Source: Micromonospora sp. WMMD1128
GTDB taxonomy: Bacteria; Actinomycetota; Actinomycetes; Mycobacteriales; Micromonosporaceae
Assembly: GCF_027497235.1 (NCBI RefSeq)
Contig: NZ_CP114902.1
Span: forward strand, 5,854,001 to 5,918,000
DNA: 64,000 bases
Direction: 5' to 3'
Part shown: positions 10,069-18,163 of the stretch, in pieces
Numbering within the stretch: the stretch's first letter is position 1
How the letters are laid out: the number at the start of each line of letters is the position of its first letter
The notes under the pieces: generated by a model
Database searches by the model: none
What the model was told of the DNA's origin: nothing
The model's input: only the letters and a program-made list of their open reading frames with translations
Program-made: the position numbers and the translations under genes

Positions 10069-11355
10069 TCACTCGGCGCCGGCGGACACCACGTAGAAGC
10101 GGGGCATCGGGAGTACCCGCAGCCGCAGCCGGGCGCCGGAGCGACGGAGTTGCCAGGTCAGCGCCAGCAACGCGGCGGCCAGCGAGATCAGGCCACCGAT
10201 CCAGATGCTCGCGCCGGCGCCGAACCGTTCGGCCGTCCACCCGATGATCGGCGCGCCGACCGGGTTGGTGCCCAGGAACACCAGCACCCACAGCGCCATC
10301 ACCCGGCCCCGGAAGGAGGCGTCGACGCCGAGTTGCACCCGCTGGTTGGCGGCCTGGGCGAAGAAGACCATGAAGAACCCGGTGGGCATCAGGAGCGCCA
10401 CCACCATCCAGTACGCCGGGGCGAGCCCGACCAGTGTGCCGAAGCTGGCGCAGCCGATCGCGGCGCCGAGCACCAACCAGACCGAGGGGCGGCTGCGCCG
10501 GCCGGTGCCGGCGAGCGCGCCGACCAGAGCGCCGACCGCGAGCGCGGTGCTGAACAGGCCGAACGAGGCGGCCCCGGTCTTGAACACGGTCTTGGCCAGC
10601 GCGGCGAGGGTGAGCTGGAAGTTGAACAGGCTCATCCCGATCACCGACATGAGCATCATGGGCAGCAGCAGGTCGGGGCGGCGGGCGACGTAACGCAGGC
10701 CGTCCACCACCCGGGCCCGGTCCCGCTCACCGGCCGGCGGCAGGGCCTTGCGGTGCAGTTCGGCGGGGCGCATCTTGACCACGTTGACGAGCGGGGCGAT
10801 CGAGCTGAGCGCGGTGAACATGAAGACCGGGCCGACGTCGAAGGCGGCGATGGCGAGGCCGGCGACGGCGGGGCCGACGATCCGGGCGGAGTTGAACACG
10901 GCGGCGTTGAGCGAGAGGGCGTTCGGCAGCAGCGGCACGCCGACCAGTTCGGAGACGAACGCCTGCCGTACCGGTGTCTCCACCGCGTTGGAGACACCGA
11001 GCAGGGCGGCGAACGCGAAGACGTGCCAGAGCTGCACCAGGCCGGTGACGACGAGCAGGCTCATGCCGAGCGCCAGCACGGTCCAGAACGCGTTGGCGAT
11101 GAAGAGCAGCATCCGCTTGTCGTACCGGTCGGCGAGGCGGCCGGAGAGCAGGGTGAGCAGGAGTACGGGGGTGAACTGCAACGCGGTGACCACGCCGAGC
11201 GCGGTCGCGGAGTTGTCGCTGAGGTCGAGGACGAGCCAGTCCTGGGCGATGAACATCATCCAGACGCCGATCAGTTTGATCAGCTGTCCGGTGGCGAAGA
11301 GTCGATAGTTGCGGACTCGTAGGGACTGGAACATCGTGCTCAGCTTGGCCTGCAC
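10069..11355 (-). CDS. MFS transporter, MarR-linked efflux pump
   Basis: About 428 residues with twelve predicted membrane segments; the SLRVRNYRLFATGQLIKLIG N-terminus and SGRLADRYDKRMLLF loop motif are those of the MFS_3 (enterobactin-exporter-like) group. I choose GTG 11355, which has GAGGAGG ten bases upstream, over the longer frame to 11394. It lies 69 bases downstream of a marR gene on the same strand, so it is probably an efflux pump controlled by that repressor. The substrate is unknown. Confidence 0.87.
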   Translation of the reverse strand: MQAKLSTMFQSLRVRNYRLFATGQLIKLIGVWMMFIAQDWLVLDLSDNSATALGVVTALQFTPVLLLTLLSGRLADRYDKRMLLFIANAFWTVLALGMSLLVVTGLVQLWHVFAFAALLGVSNAVETPVRQAFVSELVGVPLLPNALSLNAAVFNSARIVGPAVAGLAIAAFDVGPVFMFTALSSIAPLVNVVKMRPAELHRKALPPAGERDRARVVDGLRYVARRPDLLLPMMLMSVIGMSLFNFQLTLAALAKTVFKTGAASFGLFSTALAVGALVGALAGTGRRSRPSVWLVLGAAIGCASFGTLVGLAPAYWMVVALLMPTGFFMVFFAQAANQRVQLGVDASFRGRVMALWVLVFLGTNPVGAPIIGWTAERFGAGASIWIGGLISLAAALLALTWQLRRSGARLRLRVLPMPRFYVVSAGAE

Positions 11356-11424
11356 TCTTGGTGCGCCTCCTCGCGTCGGGTACGCCTCATCCACAGCGGA
11401 CGAAGCGAACCGCGCGATGCGGTG

Positions 11425-11874
11425 TCAGGCGCGAGCGATCCCCTGGAGGATGTCGGCGGCCCGCCGTAGCGTGTCGCGTTCCTCCTCGGTGAGCGCGGCC
11501 AGCCGGTCGGCCAGCCACTCGTTGCGGGCGCGCTCGAACTGGTCGAGCACGGCCCGTCCCCCCTCGGTCGCCGCCAGGATGACCTGCCGTCCGTCGGTCG
11601 GGTGGGGGGTGCGCTGCACGAGGCCGCGCTCCTCCAGCTTCGCGACGATCCTGGTCATCGTGGGCGGCTGCACCCGTTCGACGTCGGCCAGTTCCCGTGG
11701 CGTGAGGGCGCCTGCCAGGTTGAGGCTGGTGAGCGCCGACAGCTGGGTGACCGTGAGGTCGCCGACCGGCCGGGCTTGTCGGACCCGCCGGTTGAGTCGG
11801 GTGATCGCATCTCGCAGCTGGGGGGCCAGCTGCGCCGGTGGCACGCGTTTCGCCGTCACCGTCCGCTCCGTCAC
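11425..11874 (-). CDS. MarR family transcriptional regulator
   Basis: A 149-residue winged-helix repressor. The DNA-binding region is clear: LTVTQLSALTSLNLAGALTPRELADVERVQPPTMTRIVAKLEERGLVQR with the wing HPTDGRQVILAAT at about residues 93-105, followed by a long C-terminal dimerisation helix. The start is GTG 11874, two bases from a TAGTTA-GCT-TAACTA palindrome that is probably its own operator. The MFS gene downstream is the likely target operon partner. Confidence 0.92.
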   Translation of the reverse strand: MTERTVTAKRVPPAQLAPQLRDAITRLNRRVRQARPVGDLTVTQLSALTSLNLAGALTPRELADVERVQPPTMTRIVAKLEERGLVQRTPHPTDGRQVILAATEGGRAVLDQFERARNEWLADRLAALTEEERDTLRRAADILQGIARA

Positions 11875-11876
11875 AC

Positions 11877-11891
11877 TAGTTAGCTTAACTA
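11877..11891. promoter_or_regulatory. Probable MarR operator
   Basis: TAGTTA-GCT-TAACTA forms a perfect palindrome with a 3-base centre immediately upstream of the marR start. AT-rich composition here stands out from the surrounding GC-rich DNA, consistent with an overlapping promoter. Confidence 0.65.
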
Positions 11892-11934
11892 ATGAGCCTG
11901 GCTAACGACGGGCGTTATGACCAGGCTCACCGGC

Positions 11935-13416
11935 TCACAGCAGCACGGACTCGATCGGCCCGCGCAGGAAGTAGAGGACGAAGAGCGCCGCCACGCCGTA
12001 CAGCAGGGGGTGGACCTCCCGGGCCTTCCCCTTCGCCAGCTTCACCAGCACGTAGCTGATCACGCCGGCCCCGATGCCGTTCGAGATCGAGTAGGTGAAC
12101 GGCATCAGCACGATGGTGAGGAACGCCGGGATCGCGATCTCGTAGTCGGTCCAGTCGATGGTCCGGACCGCCGTCATCATCAGGAAGCCGACCACCACCA
12201 GCGCTGTCGACGCGGCCTCGAACGGCACGATCGCCGACAGCGGCGCCAGGAACATGGCCAGCAGGAACAGCACGCCGGTGACCAGGTTGGCCACCCCGGT
12301 CCGGGCACCCTCACCGACACCTGCGGCACTTTCGATGTACGAGGTGTTGCTCGACACCGACGCCGCGCCACCGGCGGCGGCGGCGATCGAGTCGACGAGC
12401 AGGATTTCCTTGGCCCGGGGCGGGGTGCCCTGCTCGTCGAGCATGTCCCCCTCCTGGCCGATCGCGACCATCGTGCCCATGGTGTCGAAGAAGTCCGTGA
12501 TCAGCAGCGTGAAGACGAACATCAGCGGGACCAGCCAGCCCACCCGGGTCCACGAGTCGAGCACGTTGAAGTTGCCGAGCAACGACAGGTCGGGCAGGTC
12601 CACCACCTGCTTCGGCAGTTCGGGCACGTTCAGCGCCCAGCCCTTCGGGTTCGGCTTGCCGTCGACGAAGGACGGGCCGATGTTGCCGATCGCCTCGACC
12701 ACGATGGCCAGCACGGTGGAGGACAGGATGCCGATCAGGATCGCCCCGCGGACCCGGCGCACCACGAGCACCACGGTGACCAGCAGGCCCACCACGAACA
12801 CCAGCATCGGCCAACTGACGATCTTGCCGTTGATGCCGAGCCCGACCGGCACGGTGCTGTTCGCCGCGTCCGGCACCCGCCGGACGAACCCGGCGTCGAC
12901 CAGGCCGATGATGGTCAGGAACAGACCGATGCCGACGCCGATCGCGGTCTTGAGCTGCGTCGGCACCGAGCGGAACACGGCGGTACGCAGCCCGGTGAGC
13001 ACCAGGATGCCGATCAGCACCCCCTCGATGACCACCAGACCCATCGCGTCCGCCCAGGTCATCTGCGGCGCGATCTCGAACGCCACGAGCGCGTTCACAC
13101 CCAGCCCGGCGGCCAGCGCGATCGGGAACCGGGCCACCACCCCCATCAGGATGGTCATCAGGCCGGCCACCAGGGCGGTCGCCGCGGCGAGCGCCGGGAT
13201 GGCCAGGGTACGGCCGTCGGCGTCCTCCGAGCCGCCGAGGATCAGCGGGTTCAAGACCACGATGTACGCCATCGTGAAGAACGTCGCGAAGCCACCGCGG
13301 ATCTCCCGTCCGGTCGTCGACCGGCGGGCGGAGATCTCGAAGTAACGGTCGAAGGCGTTACGCGGGTGCGCGGGATCGGGCGGCGTGCCGTGGTCCGCCG
13401 GCGGGGCAATGGCCAT
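11935..13416 (-). CDS. NCS2 family purine permease
   Basis: A 493-residue membrane protein of the AzgA/PbuG-like nucleobase transporter group (hypoxanthine, guanine or adenine uptake). Landmarks: RNAFDRYFEISARRSTTGREIRGGFATFFTMAYIVVLNP at the N-terminus (the group signature), GLGVNALVAFEI, and SNTSYIESAAGVGEGARTG in the second half (substrate-site helix). Hydrophobic segments total 12-14. It is divergent from the small DUF2530 gene. Substrate within the purines cannot be resolved. Confidence 0.9.
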   Translation of the reverse strand: MAIAPPADHGTPPDPAHPRNAFDRYFEISARRSTTGREIRGGFATFFTMAYIVVLNPLILGGSEDADGRTLAIPALAAATALVAGLMTILMGVVARFPIALAAGLGVNALVAFEIAPQMTWADAMGLVVIEGVLIGILVLTGLRTAVFRSVPTQLKTAIGVGIGLFLTIIGLVDAGFVRRVPDAANSTVPVGLGINGKIVSWPMLVFVVGLLVTVVLVVRRVRGAILIGILSSTVLAIVVEAIGNIGPSFVDGKPNPKGWALNVPELPKQVVDLPDLSLLGNFNVLDSWTRVGWLVPLMFVFTLLITDFFDTMGTMVAIGQEGDMLDEQGTPPRAKEILLVDSIAAAAGGAASVSSNTSYIESAAGVGEGARTGVANLVTGVLFLLAMFLAPLSAIVPFEAASTALVVVGFLMMTAVRTIDWTDYEIAIPAFLTIVLMPFTYSISNGIGAGVISYVLVKLAKGKAREVHPLLYGVAALFVLYFLRGPIESVLL

Positions 13417-13511
13417 CGGAGGTCCTCATCCTGTCGATCAACCGGTCTCGTCGCGCGCATCGTGCCAGATCACCCGGCGGACAGGGAAGGACGATCACGT
13501 ACGCTGGGCCG

Positions 13512-13769
13512 GTGCCCGAGGAGCAGCCGCGGCCGGAGCCGCTCGACCCGCCGATGGTGCCGTTCGCCGTCGCCGGGCTGATCGTCTGGGCGGTGGCCGG
13601 TCTGGTGTTGCTGATCTTCTTCCGCGGCTGGCTCACCGCACACGGGCACCAGAACTGGCTCTGGACCTGCCTCGCCGGTTTTCTGTGGGGCTTTCCCGGG
13701 CTGGCCACGATGATGCGGCACGACGCCAACAGGCGTCGCCGACGGGCAACCGCCGATCCTCAGCGCTGA
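13512..13769 (+). CDS. DUF2530 family small membrane protein
   Basis: 85 residues, two hydrophobic segments (about 17-36 and 46-65) separated by a short loop, ending in a basic tail RRRRR. The arrangement and its position beside a DUF3027 gene match the actinobacterial DUF2530 family; function unknown. GTG 13512 has TACGCT six bases upstream and no ribosome-binding site, so it may be read from a leaderless transcript. Confidence 0.78.
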   Translation: MPEEQPRPEPLDPPMVPFAVAGLIVWAVAGLVLLIFFRGWLTAHGHQNWLWTCLAGFLWGFPGLATMMRHDANRRRRRATADPQR

Positions 13770-13773
13770 CCGG

Positions 13774-14631
13774 TCAGGGCTGCCCGGCAGGCTCCGCCGG
13801 CTCGACCGCTTTCGCCGGCTCGACCGCCTCCGCCGGGCCCGGGGCCTGGCCGACGGGCATCGCCTCGACCTCGCTGTCGTCGTAGACGGTGGGCAACTCG
13901 TCGACGGGCGTCTCGGCCACCCCGACGAGCGTCTCCGAGTGCGCGCCGCAGCCGTGGTCGGCGCTGACCACCCGGCCGTCGTCGGGGGCGAAGAAGTTGC
14001 CGCACGCCCCGAACGCCTGCCGCAGCGAGCCGGCCAGCGGCAGGTAGAAGCCGCAGGTGCCGCAGCGGGCGGCGGCCGGGGCGGCGGTGGAGATGGCGGC
14101 GTCCGGCCCGTGGTCCCCGTCGTACCAGCGTTGGGCGGTCTCGGCGCGCCCTTCCCGGGACAGCACCCGGGCCCGGCCGAGGCCCAGCTCCCAGGAGGTC
14201 TCCTCCACCGCCGGGTCGTCGGAGAGCAGGTAGCCGGGGGCGAGCCGCTCGTCGTCGGCCGAGGTGGTGATCAGGTCACCCGGGCCCAGGTCACCCGGCT
14301 GGAGCCGCTCCTGCCAGGGCAGCCAACCCGGGGCGAGCAGCGCGTCGGGGCCGGGCAGCAGCACCGTCTCGCAGATCGTGACGTGCTTGCTGCGCGCCAC
14401 CCGGGTCACCGTGACGGCCCACCGCCAGCCGCGGTAGCCGGCCATCCGGCAGTCGAAGTAGTGGGTGACGACCCGGTCGCCTTCGGCGACGGCCTGGAGG
14501 TGATCGCCGACGTCGGTCGGCTCCACCTCGGTGATGGCGTCGCGGGCCACCTCGACGGCGGCGGCGCAGACCTGGTCGAGCCGGGGAGCGCGGGCGGAGA
14601 CGGGCCTGGTCACTCTTCCATTGTTCCCCAT
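13774..14631 (-). CDS. DUF3027 family protein
   Basis: A 285-residue soluble protein. The N-terminal half (APRLDQVCAAAVEVARDAITEV, then VVTHYFDCRMAGYRGWRWAVTVTRVARSKHVTICE) is the DUF3027 signature. Around residue 195 a CGTCGFYLPLAGSLRQAFGACGNFFAPDDG segment supplies a Cys4-type potential metal site (CxxC...C) followed by the invariant DHGCGAHSE. The C-terminus is low-complexity Pro/Ala/Glu with a repeated EPAKAVEPA unit. GTG at 14613 is an alternative start. It is convergent with DUF2530, with a 4-base gap. Function unknown. Confidence 0.85.
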   Translation of the reverse strand: MGNNGRVTRPVSARAPRLDQVCAAAVEVARDAITEVEPTDVGDHLQAVAEGDRVVTHYFDCRMAGYRGWRWAVTVTRVARSKHVTICETVLLPGPDALLAPGWLPWQERLQPGDLGPGDLITTSADDERLAPGYLLSDDPAVEETSWELGLGRARVLSREGRAETAQRWYDGDHGPDAAISTAAPAAARCGTCGFYLPLAGSLRQAFGACGNFFAPDDGRVVSADHGCGAHSETLVGVAETPVDELPTVYDDSEVEAMPVGQAPGPAEAVEPAKAVEPAEPAGQP

Positions 14632-14696
14632 GCCCGTCGGCGGGTTCTCTCCGGGTGAGGCGGCGCGCGGGGAGCGGATGGGCGAGGATGGGTCAC

Positions 14697-16430
14697 ATGG
14701 CGCAGTCCTCCCGCTCCGGCCGCTCCTTCCTCGGGCGGACCGTCGGCACCGGCATCCGCGCCACCCGGCTGCTGCTGCGGGGCTCGCTGCACGGCGGACG
14801 CTGGATGACCCGTCGGGCCGGCACCGCCCGGGCCCGCAGCGCCGGCAACGAGGTGGGCATGGTCCGCCTGTTCGACCTGCACGCGGTCTCCTGCGCCGGG
14901 GACACGCTGATCGCCATCGGCCTGGCCGGGACGATCTTCTTCGACGTGCCGCTGGGCGAGGCCCGCAACAAGGTCGCGCTCTACCTGCTGGTGACCATGG
15001 TCCCGTTCGCCATGCTCGCCCCGGTGGTCGGCCCGCTGCTCGACCACTTCCGCCACGGCCGCCGGTACGCCCTGGCCACCACCATGCTCGGCCGGGCCTT
15101 CCTGGCCTGGTTGATCTCCGATTACATGGGCGGCCTCGGGCTCTACCCGGCGGCGTTCGGGGTGCTCGCCCTCTCTCGCGCCTACGGGGTGGCCCGGTCG
15201 GCAGCGGTGCCCCGGCTGCTCCCCGACGGGCTGGGACTGTCCCAGGTCGGAGCGCGATCCAGCGTCTACGGCACGGTCGCCGGCGCGCTAGTCGCCCCGA
15301 TCGGCTTGGCCGCGTTCTGGTTCGGGCCGCAGTGGCCGCTCCGGGTCGCCGCGGTGATCTTCCTGATCGGCATGGTGATCGCGCTCCGGTTGCCGCCGAA
15401 GGCCGACTCGGAGCCGCCGGAGCGGATGCCGCGCCCGCTACGGGCGATGCGCCGCAGCGACGGCGAGCGCCCGCTGGGCCGGGGACGTCCCGCCGGTCGC
15501 CTGGTGATCGCCACGCTGATCGGAGCTGCGGCGCTGCGCGGGCTCTACGGCTTCCTGCTGCTCTTTCTCGCGTTCGCCATCAAGGCCGGCGACCTGACCA
15601 CCGATTTCTTCGGCCGCGAGCTGAGCGCCCAGGCCGCGCTGGGCCTGGTCGGGGGCGCTCTGGCGGTGGGCACCTTCCTGGCCACCGCGCTCGGCACCCG
15701 GCTGCGCATCCATCGCCCGACCGCGATCCAGTCCAGCGGCACGATCATCGTGGCCGGTGTCGCGCTGCTCGCCGCGATCAAGTTCTCGCTGCCCATGGTG
15801 GCGCTGCTCTGCCTGGTGGCAGCGCTGATGAGTGGGATCGCCAAGCTGGCGGTGGACGCGTCGATCCAGGAGCGGATCCCGGAGCGGCTGCGGGCCAGTT
15901 CCTTCGCGCACTCGGAGACCGCGCTGATGCTCGCCTTCGTGGCCGGCGGCGGGCTCGGGCTGGTGCCGTTCACCGGCCTGATCGGGGTGGCGGTGGCCGC
16001 CGGCGTGGCCGCGCTGGTGGCCGTACGCGGTGTGCTGGTCGCCGGCCGCCTGCGCGGCGAGCGCCTGGTCGGCCGCCCCTTGGGCGACGACGAACTGACC
16101 AGCGGCCGCCCCTTGGGCGACGACGAACTGACCAGCGGCCGGCCCTTGGGCGACGACAAGCTGGCGGCAATGTCGCCGGCCGCCACGCCGGCCGAGCCCG
16201 CCGGCACGGCGCTACACGACCCGACCGGTACCGCGTTCCACGAGTCCGCTGTCACCTCGTTCGACGACCCGGTGCCCACCTCCCCGGCGCCGCAGCGAGC
16301 CGACGTGCCGGCCCCCGACGACGGGCTGGCGCCGCCCGGCTTCCACATCTACCGCCCCTCCTCGTCGGTCGGCGGACCGGGCACGACGGAGGACGAGAAC
16401 CGGCGCGATCCCCGGGGGCCGGTGGCGTGA
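14697..16430 (+). CDS. MFS transporter with repeat-containing C-terminal tail
   Basis: 577 residues. Residues about 60-455 form an MFS-like core of about twelve hydrophobic segments (NEVGMVRLFDLHAVSCAGDTLIAIGLAGTIFF begins TM1). The remaining 120 residues are cytoplasmic, acidic and Pro-rich, and start with nearly three copies of an 11-residue unit GRPLGDDELTS encoded by a 33-bp tandem repeat. ATG 14697 was preferred over one three codons earlier. It ends in GTGA overlapping mqnB, so it is translationally coupled to menaquinone synthesis, although nothing in the sequence shows a transport role in that pathway. Confidence 0.85.
   Translation: MAQSSRSGRSFLGRTVGTGIRATRLLLRGSLHGGRWMTRRAGTARARSAGNEVGMVRLFDLHAVSCAGDTLIAIGLAGTIFFDVPLGEARNKVALYLLVTMVPFAMLAPVVGPLLDHFRHGRRYALATTMLGRAFLAWLISDYMGGLGLYPAAFGVLALSRAYGVARSAAVPRLLPDGLGLSQVGARSSVYGTVAGALVAPIGLAAFWFGPQWPLRVAAVIFLIGMVIALRLPPKADSEPPERMPRPLRAMRRSDGERPLGRGRPAGRLVIATLIGAAALRGLYGFLLLFLAFAIKAGDLTTDFFGRELSAQAALGLVGGALAVGTFLATALGTRLRIHRPTAIQSSGTIIVAGVALLAAIKFSLPMVALLCLVAALMSGIAKLAVDASIQERIPERLRASSFAHSETALMLAFVAGGGLGLVPFTGLIGVAVAAGVAALVAVRGVLVAGRLRGERLVGRPLGDDELTSGRPLGDDELTSGRPLGDDKLAAMSPAATPAEPAGTALHDPTGTAFHESAVTSFDDPVPTSPAPQRADVPAPDDGLAPPGFHIYRPSSSVGGPGTTEDENRRDPRGPVA
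16071..16157 (+). repeat. 33-bp tandem repeat inside the MFS gene
   Basis: Two exact 33-bp copies (16071-16103, 16104-16136) and a 21-bp partial third with one change. The unit is in frame and encodes GRPLGDDELTS, so copy-number change would not break the reading frame. Confidence 0.9.
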
Positions 16431-17077
16431 CCGGACTGTTGGTGGTCACGGCGGTGCCCGCCGAGGCCGAGGCGGTCCGCGCCGGCCTCACCGACCCGAG
16501 CGTGACGGTGCGACCGGTCGGCGTCGGCCCGGCGGTCGCCGGCGCCGCCACGGCCCGGATGTTGGCGCTGGCCGAGGCCGCCGGCCGGCCGTACCGGGCG
16601 GTGGTCAGCGCCGGCATCGCCGGCGGCTTCGTCGGTCGGGTCGAGGTCGGCGCCACCGTGCTGGCCGACCGTAGCGTCGTCGCCGACCTCGGCGCCGAGT
16701 CGCCGAGCGGTTTCCTCCCGGTCGAGGAGCTGGGCATGGCCCCCGAGCTGCTGGGCGTCGGCCGCACCGTGCCCGCCGACCCGGCCCTGCTGGGCGCGCT
16801 GCGCGCCGCCCTCCCCACGGCCACCGTCGGCACGGTGCTGACGGTCAGCACGGTGACCGGCACCGCCGCGAGCACGGCGGCCCTCGCCGACGGGCACCCA
16901 AACGCTGTGGCCGAGGCCATGGAGGGGTACGGCGTGGCCGTCGCCGCTGCCCTGGCCGACGTCCCCTTCGCCGAGCTGCGCACGATCTCGAACCCGATCG
17001 GCCCACGTGACCGCGGCGCCTGGCGCATGCGGGAGGCGTTCACCGCACTCACCACCGCCGCATCAGTCCTGCGTTGA
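16427..17077 (+). CDS. mqnB: Futalosine hydrolase
   Basis: 216 residues with the nucleoside-phosphorylase fold of MqnB, which removes the nucleobase from (aminodeoxy)futalosine in menaquinone biosynthesis. It starts LLVVTAVPAEAEAVRAGL and contains VVSAGIAGGFVGRVEVGATVLADRSVVADLGAE, TVSTVTGTAAS and the catalytic-region NAVAEAMEGYGVA, followed by RTISNPIGPRDRGAW, all diagnostic of this family. The GTG start overlaps the MFS stop by four bases (GTGA). mqnD, the next pathway gene, lies about 1.8 kb downstream on the same strand. Confidence 0.93.
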   Translation: MTGLLVVTAVPAEAEAVRAGLTDPSVTVRPVGVGPAVAGAATARMLALAEAAGRPYRAVVSAGIAGGFVGRVEVGATVLADRSVVADLGAESPSGFLPVEELGMAPELLGVGRTVPADPALLGALRAALPTATVGTVLTVSTVTGTAASTAALADGHPNAVAEAMEGYGVAVAAALADVPFAELRTISNPIGPRDRGAWRMREAFTALTTAASVLR

Positions 17078-18095
17078 CCGGCAGGTCGAGCCGCATCTCC
17101 GCCGCTCGCATCGACTCGACCCGGAAGCCGCAGACCCACAGGAAGCGCGTGCTGCCGCCCTCGGCGAATCCGTGCGCCGACCGCACCCCGCACCGGGCCA
17201 TCTCGGCGGTCAGCGCGTTCACCAACCGTCGGCCGATGCCGAGTCGCCGGTATGCCGGCACGACCAGGATCCCGTCCAACACGATTTGATCCTGCTCGGG
17301 CACCGGATGCCCGAACAGCAACTCGTCGCTGCGCTCGTGTGCGCGCAGTTCGCCCACCAGCTCACCGTCGGGCAACTCGGCGACGAACCGCCAGGAGGTG
17401 GTCGGCAGCTCCGGGGCGAGGTGCCGACGGACCCGGAAGCCTTGCCGCACCCTTTCGCGAATCCGGTCGCGATCACGCAGCTCCCGGTCGAGGCGGTACG
17501 TCACCGCCGGCAGGGCGGTCCAGTAGCCGGCGGACAGGCTCGGCCAGTGCGCCCACCAGGCCCCCGGCCAGTCCTTCGGCTCACGCACCTCCCGGGCGTC
17601 CAGGTGCGCCGGGCAGTGCCGCCCCGCCGCGTCCCGCAGTTCCTCCTGCGGCGCCGCCAGCCCTCCGCCCGGCGCGCCGGGCCCCGTGGCTGGTTCCGGC
17701 GCGCCGGGCCCCGTGGCTGGTTCCGGCGCGCCGGACGTGACTGGCTCCGGCGCGACGTCCGGTGGTGGCGGCACGACGATGATCTGCCCGCCCGCACCGA
17801 TGACCAGCCGCTCGATGGTCCGGAAACTCGGGCCTGCCGACCGGCCAGAGGACCCACCAGCCGACCGGCCGACCGATGGGCTCGGATTTCCGGACTCGAT
17901 GCGCGCCAGGGTGGCCTGCGGCACCCCCGACCTCGCCGCCAGCTCGCGCTGGCTGAGATCGGCCGCCCGGCGTAACGCCCGCAGCGTCGCCCCCAGCTTG
18001 ATGGCCGCTCCGGTGGCCGGTCCGGTGGCCGGCCCGGTGGGATGCTCGACGTCGGTCACCACGCCATGCTCGACCGTCGCCGGCTGTTCCTCCAC
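17049..18095 (-). CDS. XRE helix-turn-helix / GNAT acetyltransferase fusion
   Basis: About 348 residues. After a Pro/Thr-rich lead, residues about 30-80 are an XRE HTH (LRALRRAADLSQRELAARSGVPQATLARIESGNPSPS) with a short extension ending FRTIERLVIGAGGQIIVVP. A linker with a 9-residue repeat (EPATGPGAP) follows. The C-terminal third is a GNAT domain: IVLDGILVVPAYRRLGIGRRLVNALTAEMARCGVRSAHGFAEGG carries the acetyl-CoA motif (RRLGIGRR). The start is uncertain: GTG 18095 or GTG 18059. It is antisense to its neighbours, overlaps the end of mqnB by 29 bases and splits mqnB from mqnD, suggesting insertion. Target and substrate unknown. Confidence 0.8.
   Translation of the reverse strand: MEEQPATVEHGVVTDVEHPTGPATGPATGAAIKLGATLRALRRAADLSQRELAARSGVPQATLARIESGNPSPSVGRSAGGSSGRSAGPSFRTIERLVIGAGGQIIVVPPPPDVAPEPVTSGAPEPATGPGAPEPATGPGAPGGGLAAPQEELRDAAGRHCPAHLDAREVREPKDWPGAWWAHWPSLSAGYWTALPAVTYRLDRELRDRDRIRERVRQGFRVRRHLAPELPTTSWRFVAELPDGELVGELRAHERSDELLFGHPVPEQDQIVLDGILVVPAYRRLGIGRRLVNALTAEMARCGVRSAHGFAEGGSTRFLWVCGFRVESMRAAEMRLDLPVNAGLMRRW
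17671..17734 (-). repeat. 27-bp tandem repeat in the XRE-GNAT linker
   Basis: Two exact copies of a 27-bp unit (17671-17697, 17698-17724) and a 10-bp partial copy, each starting with GGCGCGCCGG. It is in frame and encodes EPATGPGAP repeats in the interdomain linker. Confidence 0.88.
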
Positions 18096-18163
18096 CCCAC
18101 TCGTCCGCCTGTGGACAACCCTGTGGAAAAGCAGAGCCCCTGGGGACGAAGGGGTGCGCGGGC

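Noticed and set aside
9913..11322. 469-residue open frame, His/Gln/Asp-rich
   Set aside because: Antisense shadow of the MFS gene; low-complexity composition and no start signals.
11917..13581. 554-residue + strand frame rich in His, Gln, Asp
   Set aside because: Antisense to the NCS2 permease; composition reflects the complement of hydrophobic codons.
14531..17077. 848-residue frame covering the MFS gene and mqnB
   Set aside because: Only its last 216 codons (mqnB) are real; the rest is an alternative frame of the MFS gene.
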